A DNA stretch of 64,000 bases, from assembly GCA_965657215.1 (NCBI GenBank), contig CBFHNR010000008.1:42179-106178 (forward strand). The letters are read 5' to 3'. The notes beneath the pieces were generated by a model that saw nothing but the letters and a program-made list of their open reading frames with translations, did not search any database and was not told the DNA's origin. Position numbers and translations under genes: made by a program. Source of the DNA: JAHEJA01 sp965657215. Lineage in GTDB: Bacteria > Pseudomonadota > Alphaproteobacteria > Rhodobacterales > Rhodobacteraceae. This document shows, in pieces, positions 33,237-41,745 of the stretch. The stretch's first letter is position 1. Every line of letters starts with the position of its first letter.

Positions 33237-34544
33237 TCACCGACCAAGGGGCGACCATGCTGGATCAGATGCACCGCCTGGAGTGCGCACCTGTTTGAGG
33301 TTTCGCCCAGATATATCGACTGAATAAAGGCTCGCGGCACCCGAGGTGCCTTGGGTTTCTCGTGTGAACATTATGACCCGTCCGTTTGGCGACCACGTTG
33401 GACCCTCGTCCAAAAACGAGGCCGTCAATAGCCGCTCCTCTGAGCCATCGACACGCATCACACCGATATGAAACCGTCCTTTGTTTTGCTTGGTAAAGGC
33501 GATCATATCACCGCGCGGTGACCACACGGGCGTCCCGTAGCGACCCTGACCAAAACTTATCCGCTGAGGAGCATCCCCATTTGCCGACATGACATAGAGC
33601 TGCTGCGTTCCTGAACGGTCACTCTCAAACACAATGCGCGATCCATCTGGTGAAAAGCTAGGCGCTGTTTCAATTGATGGCGCATTCGTCAATCGACGGG
33701 TCTCCCCACTGAGCAGTGACATCGCATAGATATCTGTATTCCCACCCTGCTCTAAGGAATAGACAACCGTATTCCCATCAGGTGAAAAGCGAGGGGCAAA
33801 GCTCATTGTGCCCTCGCTGTTTTGCAACACGCGACGGTTTGCCGATCCAACATCCATAAGATAGATGCGGGGGAAACCTGTTTCATAGCTCGTATACAGC
33901 ACGCGATCCCCTGTGGGTGAAAACCTCGGCGCCAAAACAATATCATTTGATCCAGTAAGGTACTGAACATTGGCACCATCATAATCCATGATAGCCAATT
34001 GTTTGCGACGCGCAGCTTTGGACCCTGTTTCGGCGACAAACACAACACGGCTGTCAAAATAAGCTCCTTCGCCTGTGATACGACTATAGACAACATCCGC
34101 CACTTTGTGGGCAATGCGGCGCCATCCATCGCGCGTTCCGCTGAGGCGCAACCCCGATCCAAGCTCTTGGTTTGCGAAAACATCGTAGAGACGGAATTTT
34201 ACTGTGACTGTGTCCCCCTCAACACTCACTGCACCACTGATGAGCGCTTGGGTGTTGATCGCCTTCCAGTCAGAATATTGGATGGGCGATGAAAAGGACG
34301 TGATTTGTGAAATAAAGGCGCTTTGTGGAATTTGGCGAAACAAGCCTGTTCCAGTCAAATCCGCAGAAATCACCTCGGCCAATTGATTGGAAAACTCAAC
34401 AGCACCCGTCGTTTCAGGAATAAAGGCAGGCGCTGCGAAAGGGATTGGCTCGATAACGCCATCTGTAATTTCAATCCTAAGAGGTTGCGCAAGGGCCGTA
34501 CCAGCCATGACCAGCCATGCTATGACGGTTAATAAATGTTTCAT
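33237..34544 (-). CDS. tolB: Tol-Pal system protein TolB
   Basis: This is a periplasmic beta-propeller protein that links Pal to the inner-membrane TolQRA motor. The 435-residue protein has a Sec signal peptide (cleavage after ALAQ, about residue 19), an N-terminal alpha/beta domain, and five to six PD40 repeats with the pattern PRFSPDGNTVVYS, PSFSPDGSRIVFES and PVWSPRGDMIAFT. Its start overlaps the tolA stop by 1 bp. Confidence 0.97.
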   Translation of the reverse strand: MKHLLTVIAWLVMAGTALAQPLRIEITDGVIEPIPFAAPAFIPETTGAVEFSNQLAEVISADLTGTGLFRQIPQSAFISQITSFSSPIQYSDWKAINTQALISGAVSVEGDTVTVKFRLYDVFANQELGSGLRLSGTRDGWRRIAHKVADVVYSRITGEGAYFDSRVVFVAETGSKAARRKQLAIMDYDGANVQYLTGSNDIVLAPRFSPTGDRVLYTSYETGFPRIYLMDVGSANRRVLQNSEGTMSFAPRFSPDGNTVVYSLEQGGNTDIYAMSLLSGETRRLTNAPSIETAPSFSPDGSRIVFESDRSGTQQLYVMSANGDAPQRISFGQGRYGTPVWSPRGDMIAFTKQNKGRFHIGVMRVDGSEERLLTASFLDEGPTWSPNGRVIMFTRETQGTSGAASLYSVDISGRNLKQVRTPGGASDPAWSPLGR

Positions 34545-35671
34545 TATCGTGTCCTCATATTCTCAGGATTAAATACCATTTCAATATTTCGCCACTGGTC
34601 ATATTTATCCAGCGGTAATTCAAATCCGTCTTTTTGACAGCGTAATATCGCGCGTCTTGCGGCCTGGAATGCGATTTCGACGGCATTCGCGCTTCCGCTA
34701 GATGCCTCAATCAAGTTGATGCTACCTTGTTCAACGCGGCCCTCTTGATCAAGTGCCATTCCAACTGTGACTGTGATGTTGGCGGCTTCGCTCCCAACAT
34801 CCACGACCCAGCATTGCTGAACCGCCAATCGCAACCCGCTCATTTCATTTGCGGTGAGCGACGGCGCTGATGGCACAGATGCGGCTAATGCCGCCTCTAA
34901 TGCCGCCATAACGGCCGCATCATCCTCTGCTGCCTTGGGTTCTGGATCCGCTGTCTCAGCAACCTCTGCAGGCTTTGGAGTGTCTGGTTCAAGCTCGGGA
35001 GCCTCTGGACGTTTCGGGCGTGATGGCGGCCGAAGCGAAGCCGTTGGTGCGCCGGTGCCCGTTTCCACGGCTTCTGTAATAATGGCGCTGCTTGCCGCCT
35101 CGGGGGCAGTTGCCTTTTCTTCGGCTTGAACAAGCTCAGTCGTATCCGGTGTCGCGATCGCTTGGTCTTGAACAATATCCGCAACATCAGAAGCAGGCGC
35201 CTCAGGGGCAATTGGAACAGGGGCAACGCGATTTGCATCAATTGGCTTATCATCGCCTGCAGTTGGCATCGTTTGAGGAATGTCCTCAGCCGGAACAGGC
35301 ATTTCAACAGCTTGATCGGCCACATCTGGAATTGGAATATCAAGTGGTTCAGGCGCAATAGGAGCAATCGGATCGTCAGGTTGCTCAATAGCCTCTGGAA
35401 CAGGGGGCGGATCGAGTGACGCATCCTGCGCAAGTGTAACATCAGGGGCCTCATCGCTTGGCGCGCTGTCTGGTTGCTGAGGCATATCATCCATAGCAAG
35501 GGGCGGCGCAAATTGCGCTTGCATCATTTCGAAATCACTGGCGGAAATAATTGAGACCTGCGCCACCGTCATATCCTGTGGCTTTGGTGAAAACATCCCA
35601 CCAAATAGGGCCCAGCCAAGCAATCCAATATGCGCCCCGCCCGAGATATAATGCCCAATGTGCATGCTCAC
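34544..35671 (-). CDS. tolA: TolA-like energy-transducing protein
   Basis: The protein spans the periplasm and passes proton-motive force from TolQR to TolB-Pal. The 375-residue protein has one N-terminal membrane helix (ISGGAHIGLLGWALFGGMF). A long Pro/Ala/Glu-rich low-complexity linker (about residues 50-270) follows in place of the Ala/Lys coiled coil of E. coli, then a C-terminal TonB/TolA-type domain (LRLAVQQCWVVDVGSEAANI). I use the GTG at 35671, 2 bp after the tolR stop; an ATG at 35665 is an alternative. Its identity rests on position and architecture. Confidence 0.88.
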   Translation of the reverse strand: MSMHIGHYISGGAHIGLLGWALFGGMFSPKPQDMTVAQVSIISASDFEMMQAQFAPPLAMDDMPQQPDSAPSDEAPDVTLAQDASLDPPPVPEAIEQPDDPIAPIAPEPLDIPIPDVADQAVEMPVPAEDIPQTMPTAGDDKPIDANRVAPVPIAPEAPASDVADIVQDQAIATPDTTELVQAEEKATAPEAASSAIITEAVETGTGAPTASLRPPSRPKRPEAPELEPDTPKPAEVAETADPEPKAAEDDAAVMAALEAALAASVPSAPSLTANEMSGLRLAVQQCWVVDVGSEAANITVTVGMALDQEGRVEQGSINLIEASSGSANAVEIAFQAARRAILRCQKDGFELPLDKYDQWRNIEMVFNPENMRTR

Positions 35672-35673
35672 GC

Positions 35674-36135
35674 CTAATTGCCTTGCCCATTCAAAGCAGG
35701 GCCACCAACGTCCGTCACAAGGCCAATATTGGAAAACCCTCCAGCATTCAAAGCCCCCATAACTTGGACAACTTGCTCATAAGCAATCGCGCCATCCGCT
35801 CTTAGGAACACGCGGTCATTGCTACGCTCCGCAGCGATTGCCCGCAATTTGGACACCAATTCATCGCGCGCGATTTGTGTTTCCTGAATAGAAATCATGC
35901 CATCACTGGTAATCGAAATTGTCAGCGGCTCTTCGGCATCCGTTGGCAAAGCATTCGCCGCCGTCTTGGGCAATTCAAGCGGCACGCCAACCGTCAGCAT
36001 AGGCGCGGACACCATAAAGATAATCAACAGAACCAGCATCACGTCAACAAACGGTGTGACGTTTATTTCGGCCATTGGACGGTTGCGCGATCGCCTCCGC
36101 CCTTTTCCTGTTTTCTGCGGTAATGACGCCCCCAT
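35674..36135 (-). CDS. tolR: Tol-Pal system protein TolR (ExbD family)
   Basis: This 153-residue inner-membrane protein has one transmembrane helix. AEINVTPFVDVMLVLLIIFM carries the conserved Asp of the proton channel, and a periplasmic domain follows. It lies 1 bp after tolQ. Confidence 0.96.
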   Translation of the reverse strand: MGASLPQKTGKGRRRSRNRPMAEINVTPFVDVMLVLLIIFMVSAPMLTVGVPLELPKTAANALPTDAEEPLTISITSDGMISIQETQIARDELVSKLRAIAAERSNDRVFLRADGAIAYEQVVQVMGALNAGGFSNIGLVTDVGGPALNGQGN

Positions 36136-36136
36136 C

Positions 36137-36832
36137 TTAGCTATCCAACTGACGGCTCAGGATGGTGGAAAATTCATCCGCAAAGCTTTCGTATCCTGCG
36201 ATAATGCGATCACTATCATTGCTCAGCTTGTTATAGAAAATCACAGCTGGAATCGCGGCCAACAATCCTAATCCAGTGGCGAGCAAAGCCTCCGCAATCC
36301 CTGGGGCAACCACGGCTAAATTTGTGTTCTGTTGTTCAGCAATTTCGATAAAGGCATTCATGATACCCCAAACGGTTCCGAACAATCCAATAAACGGCGT
36401 CGTCGAACCAATTGTTGCCAAAACCGTTAAACCAGACTGAAGGCTATCGGCTTCTTTGGTTACCGCCACATCCATGGACCGCTCAATGCGCGACTGTGCA
36501 CCTGCGATTAATCCGCCATCCTGACGGTGGCTACGATCCCACTCGAACATACCGGCCGCAAAAACGCGCTCAGATCGTCCCGAGGGTTCCGGGCCGAGTT
36601 GTCGATAGAGCTCATCCAACGGCTCTCCTGACCAAAAGGCGCGATCAAAATCAGCGGCTTCTTTGCGTGCATTGCGCAAGGCAATGGATCGCTGAACAAT
36701 AATGGACCATGACCAAAATGAGGCCACGATCAACATGATCATAACGAGTTTAACGGTAAATGTCGCACGTGCGAATAAGGCCCAGAAAGAGAAATCAATC
36801 TCTTGTGCCATGGCCAGCGTCTCTGCTTCCAT
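36137..36832 (-). CDS. tolQ: Tol-Pal system protein TolQ (ExbB/MotA family)
   Basis: This is the proton-channel subunit, 231 residues with three transmembrane helices. The conserved GLFGTVWGIMNAFIEI and APGIAEALLATGLGLLAAIPAVI hold the pore-lining Thr and small residues. An alternative start at 36811 would remove seven residues. A 13-bp palindrome lies 20 bp upstream. Confidence 0.96.
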   Translation of the reverse strand: MEAETLAMAQEIDFSFWALFARATFTVKLVMIMLIVASFWSWSIIVQRSIALRNARKEAADFDRAFWSGEPLDELYRQLGPEPSGRSERVFAAGMFEWDRSHRQDGGLIAGAQSRIERSMDVAVTKEADSLQSGLTVLATIGSTTPFIGLFGTVWGIMNAFIEIAEQQNTNLAVVAPGIAEALLATGLGLLAAIPAVIFYNKLSNDSDRIIAGYESFADEFSTILSRQLDS

Positions 36833-36851
36833 AATAACTGCTCTTTGTTTG

Positions 36852-36864
36852 GCCGATCATCGGC
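36852..36864. promoter_or_regulatory. 13-bp palindrome upstream of tolQ
   Basis: GCCGAT-C-ATCGGC is perfectly symmetric and lies 20 bp before the tolQ start in a 110-bp gap after ybgC. Its role is unknown. Confidence 0.3.
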
Positions 36865-36942
36865 TCTTGTTTTCTTATTCCTTAACTCAGATTCACAAAA
36901 AAACCAAGGAATATAGAAATCACGAAGACTTGAGCCGCCGCT

Positions 36943-37329
36943 TCACGCAAGAAATTGCCGAAAAACTGAAGGAAGCCGCGTTGGTTTCCCGTTTTCCGTC
37001 ATCGCAACAAGCGTCACATCCGCCTGAAACACAACATCACTGTCGCGACGAACGACCTGCTCTAGGATGATCCGAGCAGGTGAGAGCGATTTCATTTCCG
37101 TTGTTATTGTGAGCTCATCATCAAAGACCGCAGAGCGCAAATAATCGGCCTCAATGCGACGCACAGCAAAAACAATTCCGTCCTCTTCCTTGAGCTTGCC
37201 TTGATCCACACCGAGGCTACGGACCCATTCACTGCGCGCGCGCTCAATGAATTTCAAATAATTGGCGTAATAGACAATGCCCGCCATATCGGTGTCTTCG
37301 TAATAAACGCGACATGTGAAACTATGCAT
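36943..37329 (-). CDS. ybgC: Acyl-CoA thioester hydrolase, YbgC family
   Basis: This 128-residue hot-dog-fold thioesterase usually stands beside tolQ. The catalytic motif YYEDTDMAGIVYYANYLKF at residues 9-27 contains the active-site Asp, and RARSEWVRSLG follows. It probably acts on short-chain or phospholipid-related acyl-CoA/ACP. It lies 2 bp after the gene upstream of it. Confidence 0.93.
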   Translation of the reverse strand: MHSFTCRVYYEDTDMAGIVYYANYLKFIERARSEWVRSLGVDQGKLKEEDGIVFAVRRIEADYLRSAVFDDELTITTEMKSLSPARIILEQVVRRDSDVVFQADVTLVAMTENGKPTRLPSVFRQFLA

Positions 37330-37331
37330 CT

Positions 37332-37964
37332 CTAGTTCTCTCGCTTTACTGCGACGCGCGCGGCCAATCGCAAGGCATGCGAGGCATCATTTGCAACGGC
37401 GGGCATCACGGGATCATAGGCTGCTTGAATAAGGTTGGACACGTCTGGGCGCAACAAGACTGCGCCACTTTCCGTTTGCCCCAATGGCGATTGTCCCCGA
37501 AAAGCCGTGTCGGACCAAAGCAGCACTGATTGAACGATTTGCGACAAAGCAAGTGTCTCAGCAGGCACATCGGATAAATGCTGATCCATCCGTAAAAACA
37601 CGAAACAGGCCTTTATCGCCCCCTGCTCATCAAAGCGGAAAATTCGGTATTGATTGGCATCCGCCTCTTTCAACCTTGCAACCAAAGGCGCCAAATCTGG
37701 AACCAAACGATCCAAATCTGGAACGTCCAATAACTCATCCCAGTCCAAAAAGAAAAACATCATGAGGTTCGATCCCAATTCGGGATCCGTCTCAGCCAAT
37801 TGATGACCACTCAACACCATCACAGCCTCAAGCGCCCCTTTGACAACGCCGATCGTGTCATCGGTCACACCAAACACAATAGGCGCAATCGGTCGACCCC
37901 AACGGGCAAAGGCATATTCCCCAGAGCTTCGGGTAAATAGGGATGTGATTTCGTCAGCTGTCAT
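37332..37964 (-). CDS. Conserved hypothetical protein between ruvB and ybgC
   Basis: This soluble protein of about 210 residues starts MTADEITSLFTR, with GAGG 7 bp before the ATG at 37964 (a frame to 37997 is less likely). It is mixed alpha/beta, with FARWGRPIAPIVFGV and LRMDQHLSDVPAETLALSQI. I recognise no domain. A gene of this kind sits between ruvB and ybgC in other Rhodobacteraceae as far as I recall. No signal peptide or membrane segment is visible. Confidence 0.75.
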   Translation of the reverse strand: MTADEITSLFTRSSGEYAFARWGRPIAPIVFGVTDDTIGVVKGALEAVMVLSGHQLAETDPELGSNLMMFFFLDWDELLDVPDLDRLVPDLAPLVARLKEADANQYRIFRFDEQGAIKACFVFLRMDQHLSDVPAETLALSQIVQSVLLWSDTAFRGQSPLGQTESGAVLLRPDVSNLIQAAYDPVMPAVANDASHALRLAARVAVKREN

Positions 37965-38032
37965 CAAAGCACCTCGTTGTTGAGGATCTCGTATCAAGGA
38001 ACAGACTGATTTTCAAACCCCTGACATCATCT

Positions 38033-38061
38033 TTGCCCAAAATACTCCCGCCGGAGGCTTC
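38033..38061. repeat. Dispersed intergenic element, CTCCCGCCGGAGG type
   Basis: GCCCAAAATACTCCCGCCGGAGGC lies after ruvB. It carries the AAATA(C/T)(C/T)CCCG block of the other intergenic elements and a CCTCCGGCGGGAG inverted repeat. This form is frequent at gene ends in Rhodobacteraceae. Confidence 0.45.
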
Positions 38062-38066
38062 CGCGA

Positions 38067-39086
38067 TTAATCGAACAAGCCGCCTTGGGTTTTGGGCGGC
38101 GTCATACCCAGATGATCCCAAGCACGCTGAGACAACATGCGACCACGTGGGGTCCGTTGAACCATCCCTTGTTGCAATAAAAACGGCTCAATCACCTCTT
38201 CCAAGGCATCGCGGCTTTCCGACAGGGCCGCGCTCATTGTTTCTATCCCAACAGGACCACCTGCATAATGCTCGGCAATGAGGCGCAAATACCGTCGATC
38301 CGCGCCATCAAGCCCCAGCTTATCGACCCCCAAACGGGTCAAAGCATGATCTGCCAAGGCTTGCGTCACGACGCCATCCCCTTCGACAACCGCAAAATCC
38401 ACCACACGCCGCAAAAGCCGTCCTGCAATGCGCGGGGTCCCTCTAGCCCTTTTGGCGATCTCACGCGCACCGCCTTCGTCCGCAGGCGCCCCTAGTTTTC
38501 GAGCATTTCGCGACACAATCTCGAAAAGCTCAGACTCTGTGTAAAATTGCAATCGCGTCGGAATGCCAAACCGATCACGAAGTGGCGTCGTCAAAAGCCC
38601 AAGCCGTGTCGTCGCGCCGACAAGGGTAAAGGGCTGTAGTTCAATACGGACCGTCCGCGCAGCTGGCCCTTCGCCAATGACCAAATCCAGCTCGAAATCC
38701 TCGAGCGCAGGATAGAGCACTTCTTCAACGACGGGATTCAAGCGATGTATTTCGTCGATAAACAACACATCACGCGCCTCAAGGTTGGTCAAAATCGCCG
38801 CCAAATCCCCAGCTTTTGCAAGAACGGGACCAGAAGTCATGCGAAAATTCACACCCAACTCACGGCTCATAATCTGCGCAAGTGTCGTTTTGCCCAAACC
38901 TGGGGGGCCATAAAACAAGGTATGATCCATTGCTTCACCGCGCTGACGTGCCGATTGGATGAACACCTTGAGGTTTGCGCGCGCCTCCTCTTGACCAATA
39001 AATTCATCCAAGCCTTGAGGACGCAATGCGCGATCATTGTCTTCGGGCTGAGGTGCCGCGCGCATCATGGGATCTGGATCACTCAT
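38067..39086 (-). CDS. ruvB: Holliday junction branch migration helicase RuvB
   Basis: This AAA+ motor drives Holliday junction migration with RuvA. The 339-residue protein has RPQGLDEFIGQ, Walker A GPPGLGKTTLAQIM, Walker B LFIDEIHRLN, the sensor 1 region GATTRLGLLTTPLRDRFG, and the C-terminal winged-helix domain with TPRGRMLS. It lies 3 bp after ruvA. Confidence 0.98.
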   Translation of the reverse strand: MSDPDPMMRAAPQPEDNDRALRPQGLDEFIGQEEARANLKVFIQSARQRGEAMDHTLFYGPPGLGKTTLAQIMSRELGVNFRMTSGPVLAKAGDLAAILTNLEARDVLFIDEIHRLNPVVEEVLYPALEDFELDLVIGEGPAARTVRIELQPFTLVGATTRLGLLTTPLRDRFGIPTRLQFYTESELFEIVSRNARKLGAPADEGGAREIAKRARGTPRIAGRLLRRVVDFAVVEGDGVVTQALADHALTRLGVDKLGLDGADRRYLRLIAEHYAGGPVGIETMSAALSESRDALEEVIEPFLLQQGMVQRTPRGRMLSQRAWDHLGMTPPKTQGGLFD

Positions 39087-39089
39087 ACC

Positions 39090-39788
39090 TTAGTCCTTTG
39101 GCGCCAATAATTTCAAAGCGGCTCTGATCAAATCAGATGTTCCCGCATCGGGCAACTCACCCTGTGCCGTTGCAACCGCACTTGCGGCTTCGCTCGGAGA
39201 GTAGCCCAAGTTTTGCAACGCCGACAATGCTTCTGATTGCGCGGCGGCGGAGGCAGGCCTTGGTTTTGGTGTCGCCTTTTTATTCGGCGCGGGTTGCGGT
39301 GATACTGTGGCCGTATCCGCATCATCAACGACTTGGTCCTGATGCATGTCCAAGGTATCCCCAAACTGACCCGCCATTGCCATAACGCTTGGCGCTTTGT
39401 CTTTGAGGTCAAGGACAACACGTTGCGCCGTTTTGGGACCAATCCCTTTTGCGGCTTTGACGGCGTTCCAATCCTCTAGAGCGATTGCGCGACTGACGCC
39501 ATCAGGCCCAAGCGTGCCCAAAATCGCAAGAGAGGCCTTCGCGCCGACACCTTGCACGCTCATCAAGAGGCGATGCCATTCCTTTTCCACCAAAGAGGTA
39601 AAGCCAAAGAGCTGCAACAGGTCTTCGCGCACTAATAAATCAGTGTACAGAGAGATGACTTCGCTAGAGCGTGGCAACGCCATCAATGTGCGCTCAGAAC
39701 AATAAACGACATAGCCGACGCCTTGGACATCCAAGAGAATGTGGTCTTCTGCACGATAATCGACGCGCCCCGTTAATTTACCAATCAT
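39090..39788 (-). CDS. ruvA: Holliday junction branch migration protein RuvA
   Basis: This protein binds the four-way junction and recruits RuvB. The 232-residue protein has an N-terminal OB domain (MIGKLTGRVDY, LDVQGVGYVVY), helix-hairpin-helix motifs (LMSVQGVGAKASLAIL, AAKGIGPKTAQRVVLDL) and a C-terminal UBA-like domain (LSALQNLGYSPSEAASAV). It is slightly long because of a Pro/Lys/Ala-rich linker. It overlaps ruvC by 4 bp. Confidence 0.97.
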   Translation of the reverse strand: MIGKLTGRVDYRAEDHILLDVQGVGYVVYCSERTLMALPRSSEVISLYTDLLVREDLLQLFGFTSLVEKEWHRLLMSVQGVGAKASLAILGTLGPDGVSRAIALEDWNAVKAAKGIGPKTAQRVVLDLKDKAPSVMAMAGQFGDTLDMHQDQVVDDADTATVSPQPAPNKKATPKPRPASAAAQSEALSALQNLGYSPSEAASAVATAQGELPDAGTSDLIRAALKLLAPKD

Positions 39789-40291
39789 AATCCCGCCTTT
39801 GCTAATGCTTGCCCGAGCCTATCCGCCGACCGCGCAAAGTGAGCATGACACAATGCAATAGCAAGCGCATCTGCGGCATCCGCCCCCGCGATTTGCACTC
39901 CCGGCATTTGCAAGCGCACCATATGATCAATCTGCGCTTTGTCAGCATGACCTACCCCAACAACAGTCTTTTTGACCTGATTGGGCGCATATTCAGCGAC
40001 ATCCAATCCAGCCTGCGCTGGAACCAAGAGGGCGATACCGCGCGCTTGACCCAATTTAAGCGTTGCAACCGCATCTTTGTTAACAAAGGTTTGCTCAACC
40101 GCCGCTGTTTCAGGGGCATATCTTGCCAGAACGTCGCTCAGTTGCCCATGCAGGGACAATAACCTCTGCGCCAAATCCGTTCCTTTTGAGTGGCAAATAC
40201 CATTTGCAACGTGACTGATTCGGCTTCCTTCGACGTCAATGACGCCCCAACCCATATTCCTCAGACCAGGATCGATCCCTAAAACGCGCAT
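39785..40291 (-). CDS. ruvC: Crossover junction endodeoxyribonuclease RuvC
   Basis: This enzyme resolves Holliday junctions by paired nicking. In the 168-residue RNase H-fold protein the catalytic acids are visible: Asp7 in GIDPGLRNMGWG, Glu66 in AAVEQTFVNKD, and the late DAADALAIALCHAH. It is the first gene of the ruvC-to-ftsH co-directional block. Confidence 0.97.
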   Translation of the reverse strand: MRVLGIDPGLRNMGWGVIDVEGSRISHVANGICHSKGTDLAQRLLSLHGQLSDVLARYAPETAAVEQTFVNKDAVATLKLGQARGIALLVPAQAGLDVAEYAPNQVKKTVVGVGHADKAQIDHMVRLQMPGVQIAGADAADALAIALCHAHFARSADRLGQALAKAGL

Positions 40292-40509
40292 GCTCTGTGC
40301 CTATTATTGTTTTTTTACAGCACTAGCACGAAAGGTGAACAAAAGCCAATTATAAAACGTTTCAACTGTATTCGACATCTCGACATTCAATTGCGACAGA
40401 ACTGATGATACTTTCGCGACAAAAGACCAATTTCGATCATAAAAATATGGGCTATTTGATCCCCTCAGACCCATGCAATGCGGGCATAGATGCAATGCAA
40501 AATGCACAA

Positions 40510-40524
40510 TTGTCATTGTGACAA
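40510..40524. promoter_or_regulatory. Inverted repeat upstream of the DUF1127 gene
   Basis: TTGTCA-TTG-TGACAA lies 50 bp before the DUF1127 start and could overlap its promoter. Just upstream, ATGCAATGC occurs twice within 30 bp. The remainder of the 282-bp gap after ruvC is AT-rich and non-coding. Confidence 0.35.
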
Positions 40525-40573
40525 AGCGGCCCTAAGTGAGCTTTAGACTTCAACGCTTTCTAGGATTAGAAAA

Positions 40574-40774
40574 ATGGCCGCAATCAACACAAACATCGCG
40601 TACTCTGCATCAGCACGCAAAATTAACGTTCTCGCTTCTATCATCTCAGCGTTTCATGCTTGGAACGACGCACGTTCAACACGTAAGTCTCTTAATGCTT
40701 TGACTGATCGTGAACTGGCAGACATCGGTTTGTGCCGTGGCGACATCGAAGATGTTGCAACACGCACATATTAA
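40574..40774 (+). CDS. DUF1127 (YjiS-like) small protein
   Basis: This 66-residue protein ends with the DUF1127 core RKSLNALTDRELADIGLCRGDIEDVA. The N-terminal half is a basic-amphipathic helix. In Rhodobacter sphaeroides, a DUF1127 protein (CcaF1) is an RNA-binding factor encoded just before the CcsR small RNAs, and such genes respond to stress. The same layout appears here: a stem-loop and terminator follow within the 3' UTR. GATTAGAAAA precedes the start. It is monocistronic. Confidence 0.88.
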   Translation: MAAINTNIAYSASARKINVLASIISAFHAWNDARSTRKSLNALTDRELADIGLCRGDIEDVATRTY

Positions 40775-40834
40775 TTTTTCGACCTCTCCCCGTCGAAAAC
40801 AGCCGTGTGATCCACATCACACGGCTTTTCTTTT
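40775..40834 (+). ncRNA. Candidate cuckoo/CcsR-type small RNA in the DUF1127 3' UTR
   Basis: Right after the stop codon, TTTTCGAC (40776-40783) pairs perfectly with GTCGAAAA (40792-40799) and presents the 8-nt loop CTCTCCCC. One nucleotide later comes a terminator hairpin. Cuckoo RNAs in Rhodobacterales are about this size, lie downstream of DUF1127 genes and expose a CCUCCUCCC-like anti-Shine-Dalgarno loop; here the closest match is CCUCUCCCC, which begins with the last stem base. It would be released by processing of the DUF1127 mRNA. Only one copy is present. Confidence 0.6.
40801..40834 (+). terminator. Rho-independent terminator of DUF1127/sRNA
   Basis: AGCCGTGTGAT (40801-40811) pairs perfectly with ATCACACGGCT (40816-40826) around CCAC and is followed by TTTCTTTT. 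Confidence 0.9.
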
Positions 40835-40845
40835 GCAAGTCTTCC

Positions 40846-41715
40846 TTAAGTGCGGATCAACGTCAGAGCCGACCATTCGCCAATGTCATCTCTATGATCC
40901 AAAGTGAATCCAGCACTCTGATAGCGATCAATGATATCCTGCGCCTGTTCGACCAAGAGACCCGACAAAATCGCATAGCCACCGATGGCAATATGGGTCG
41001 CCATATCATCAGCCAAATCCATAAGCGGCCCTTTTAGGATATTGGCAAAAACCAAATCAAACGGCGCGCGTGCCGCAATATCGGGATGATCAAATCCAGC
41101 CGCCTCAACACAATGGATACGACCCTCTAATCCATTCGCTTGAGCATTTGCCAAGGCCACATCAACGGCGACCTCATCAATATCAGAGGCGATCACTTGT
41201 TCAGGCCAAAGACGGGCCGCCCCCATCGCCAAAACAGCTGTGCCACATCCTATGTCGGCCACGTTGTGACCCTGAAACCCATTGCTAGCCAGTCGATCCA
41301 ATGCCTTGAGACATCCCAAAGTCGTGCCATGATGCCCTGTCCCAAAGGCCATTGCCGCCTCGATTAACAACGGCTCGCTCGTCTCTGGAACCTTGTCCGC
41401 GTCATGGCTCCCATAGACGAAAAACCGCCCCGCAACCACAGGGGACAGCTCACGCCGCACGTGCGACACCCAATCCGTTGCAGGAACCTCTGAAACAACA
41501 AAAGGTTTGGACCCAAAGGCCGCCGCCAAAAGGGCAAGCTCGGTTTCATCAGGTGCCTCAACGAAATAGGCGCCGACTTCCCAGAGGCCCGATCCATCTT
41601 CTAATTCATAGACCCCGATGCCCGTCGGCTCTGGGATCATGTTTTCCATCGCAAGCCCCATCTGTTCCGCAGGCTCTTTGCCTGTGAGGGTCGTAATTGC
41701 GCTATAGGTCGTCAT
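40846..41715 (-). CDS. prmA: Ribosomal protein L11 methyltransferase
   Basis: This SAM-dependent enzyme methylates ribosomal protein L11. The 289-residue protein has an N-terminal substrate-recognition domain, AMAFGTGHHGTTLGCL near residue 125, the SAM-binding loop VADIGCGTAVLAMGAARLW near residue 150, and the NANG/FANIL motif (VFANILKGPLMDLA). It is convergent with DUF1127, across that gene's terminator. Confidence 0.94.
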   Translation of the reverse strand: MTTYSAITTLTGKEPAEQMGLAMENMIPEPTGIGVYELEDGSGLWEVGAYFVEAPDETELALLAAAFGSKPFVVSEVPATDWVSHVRRELSPVVAGRFFVYGSHDADKVPETSEPLLIEAAMAFGTGHHGTTLGCLKALDRLASNGFQGHNVADIGCGTAVLAMGAARLWPEQVIASDIDEVAVDVALANAQANGLEGRIHCVEAAGFDHPDIAARAPFDLVFANILKGPLMDLADDMATHIAIGGYAILSGLLVEQAQDIIDRYQSAGFTLDHRDDIGEWSALTLIRT

Positions 41716-41745
41716 TCGGAATCTCCGCTGTTTACTTGTGGCACA

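Noticed and set aside
34966..35500. Tandem DNA repeat in tolA
   Set aside because: The Pro/Ala/Glu linker is compositionally biased but shows no fixed repeat unit.
34897..35511. 204-codon frame overlapping tolA
   Set aside because: Its Arg/Leu/Pro-rich translation is an out-of-frame reading of the tolA low-complexity linker.
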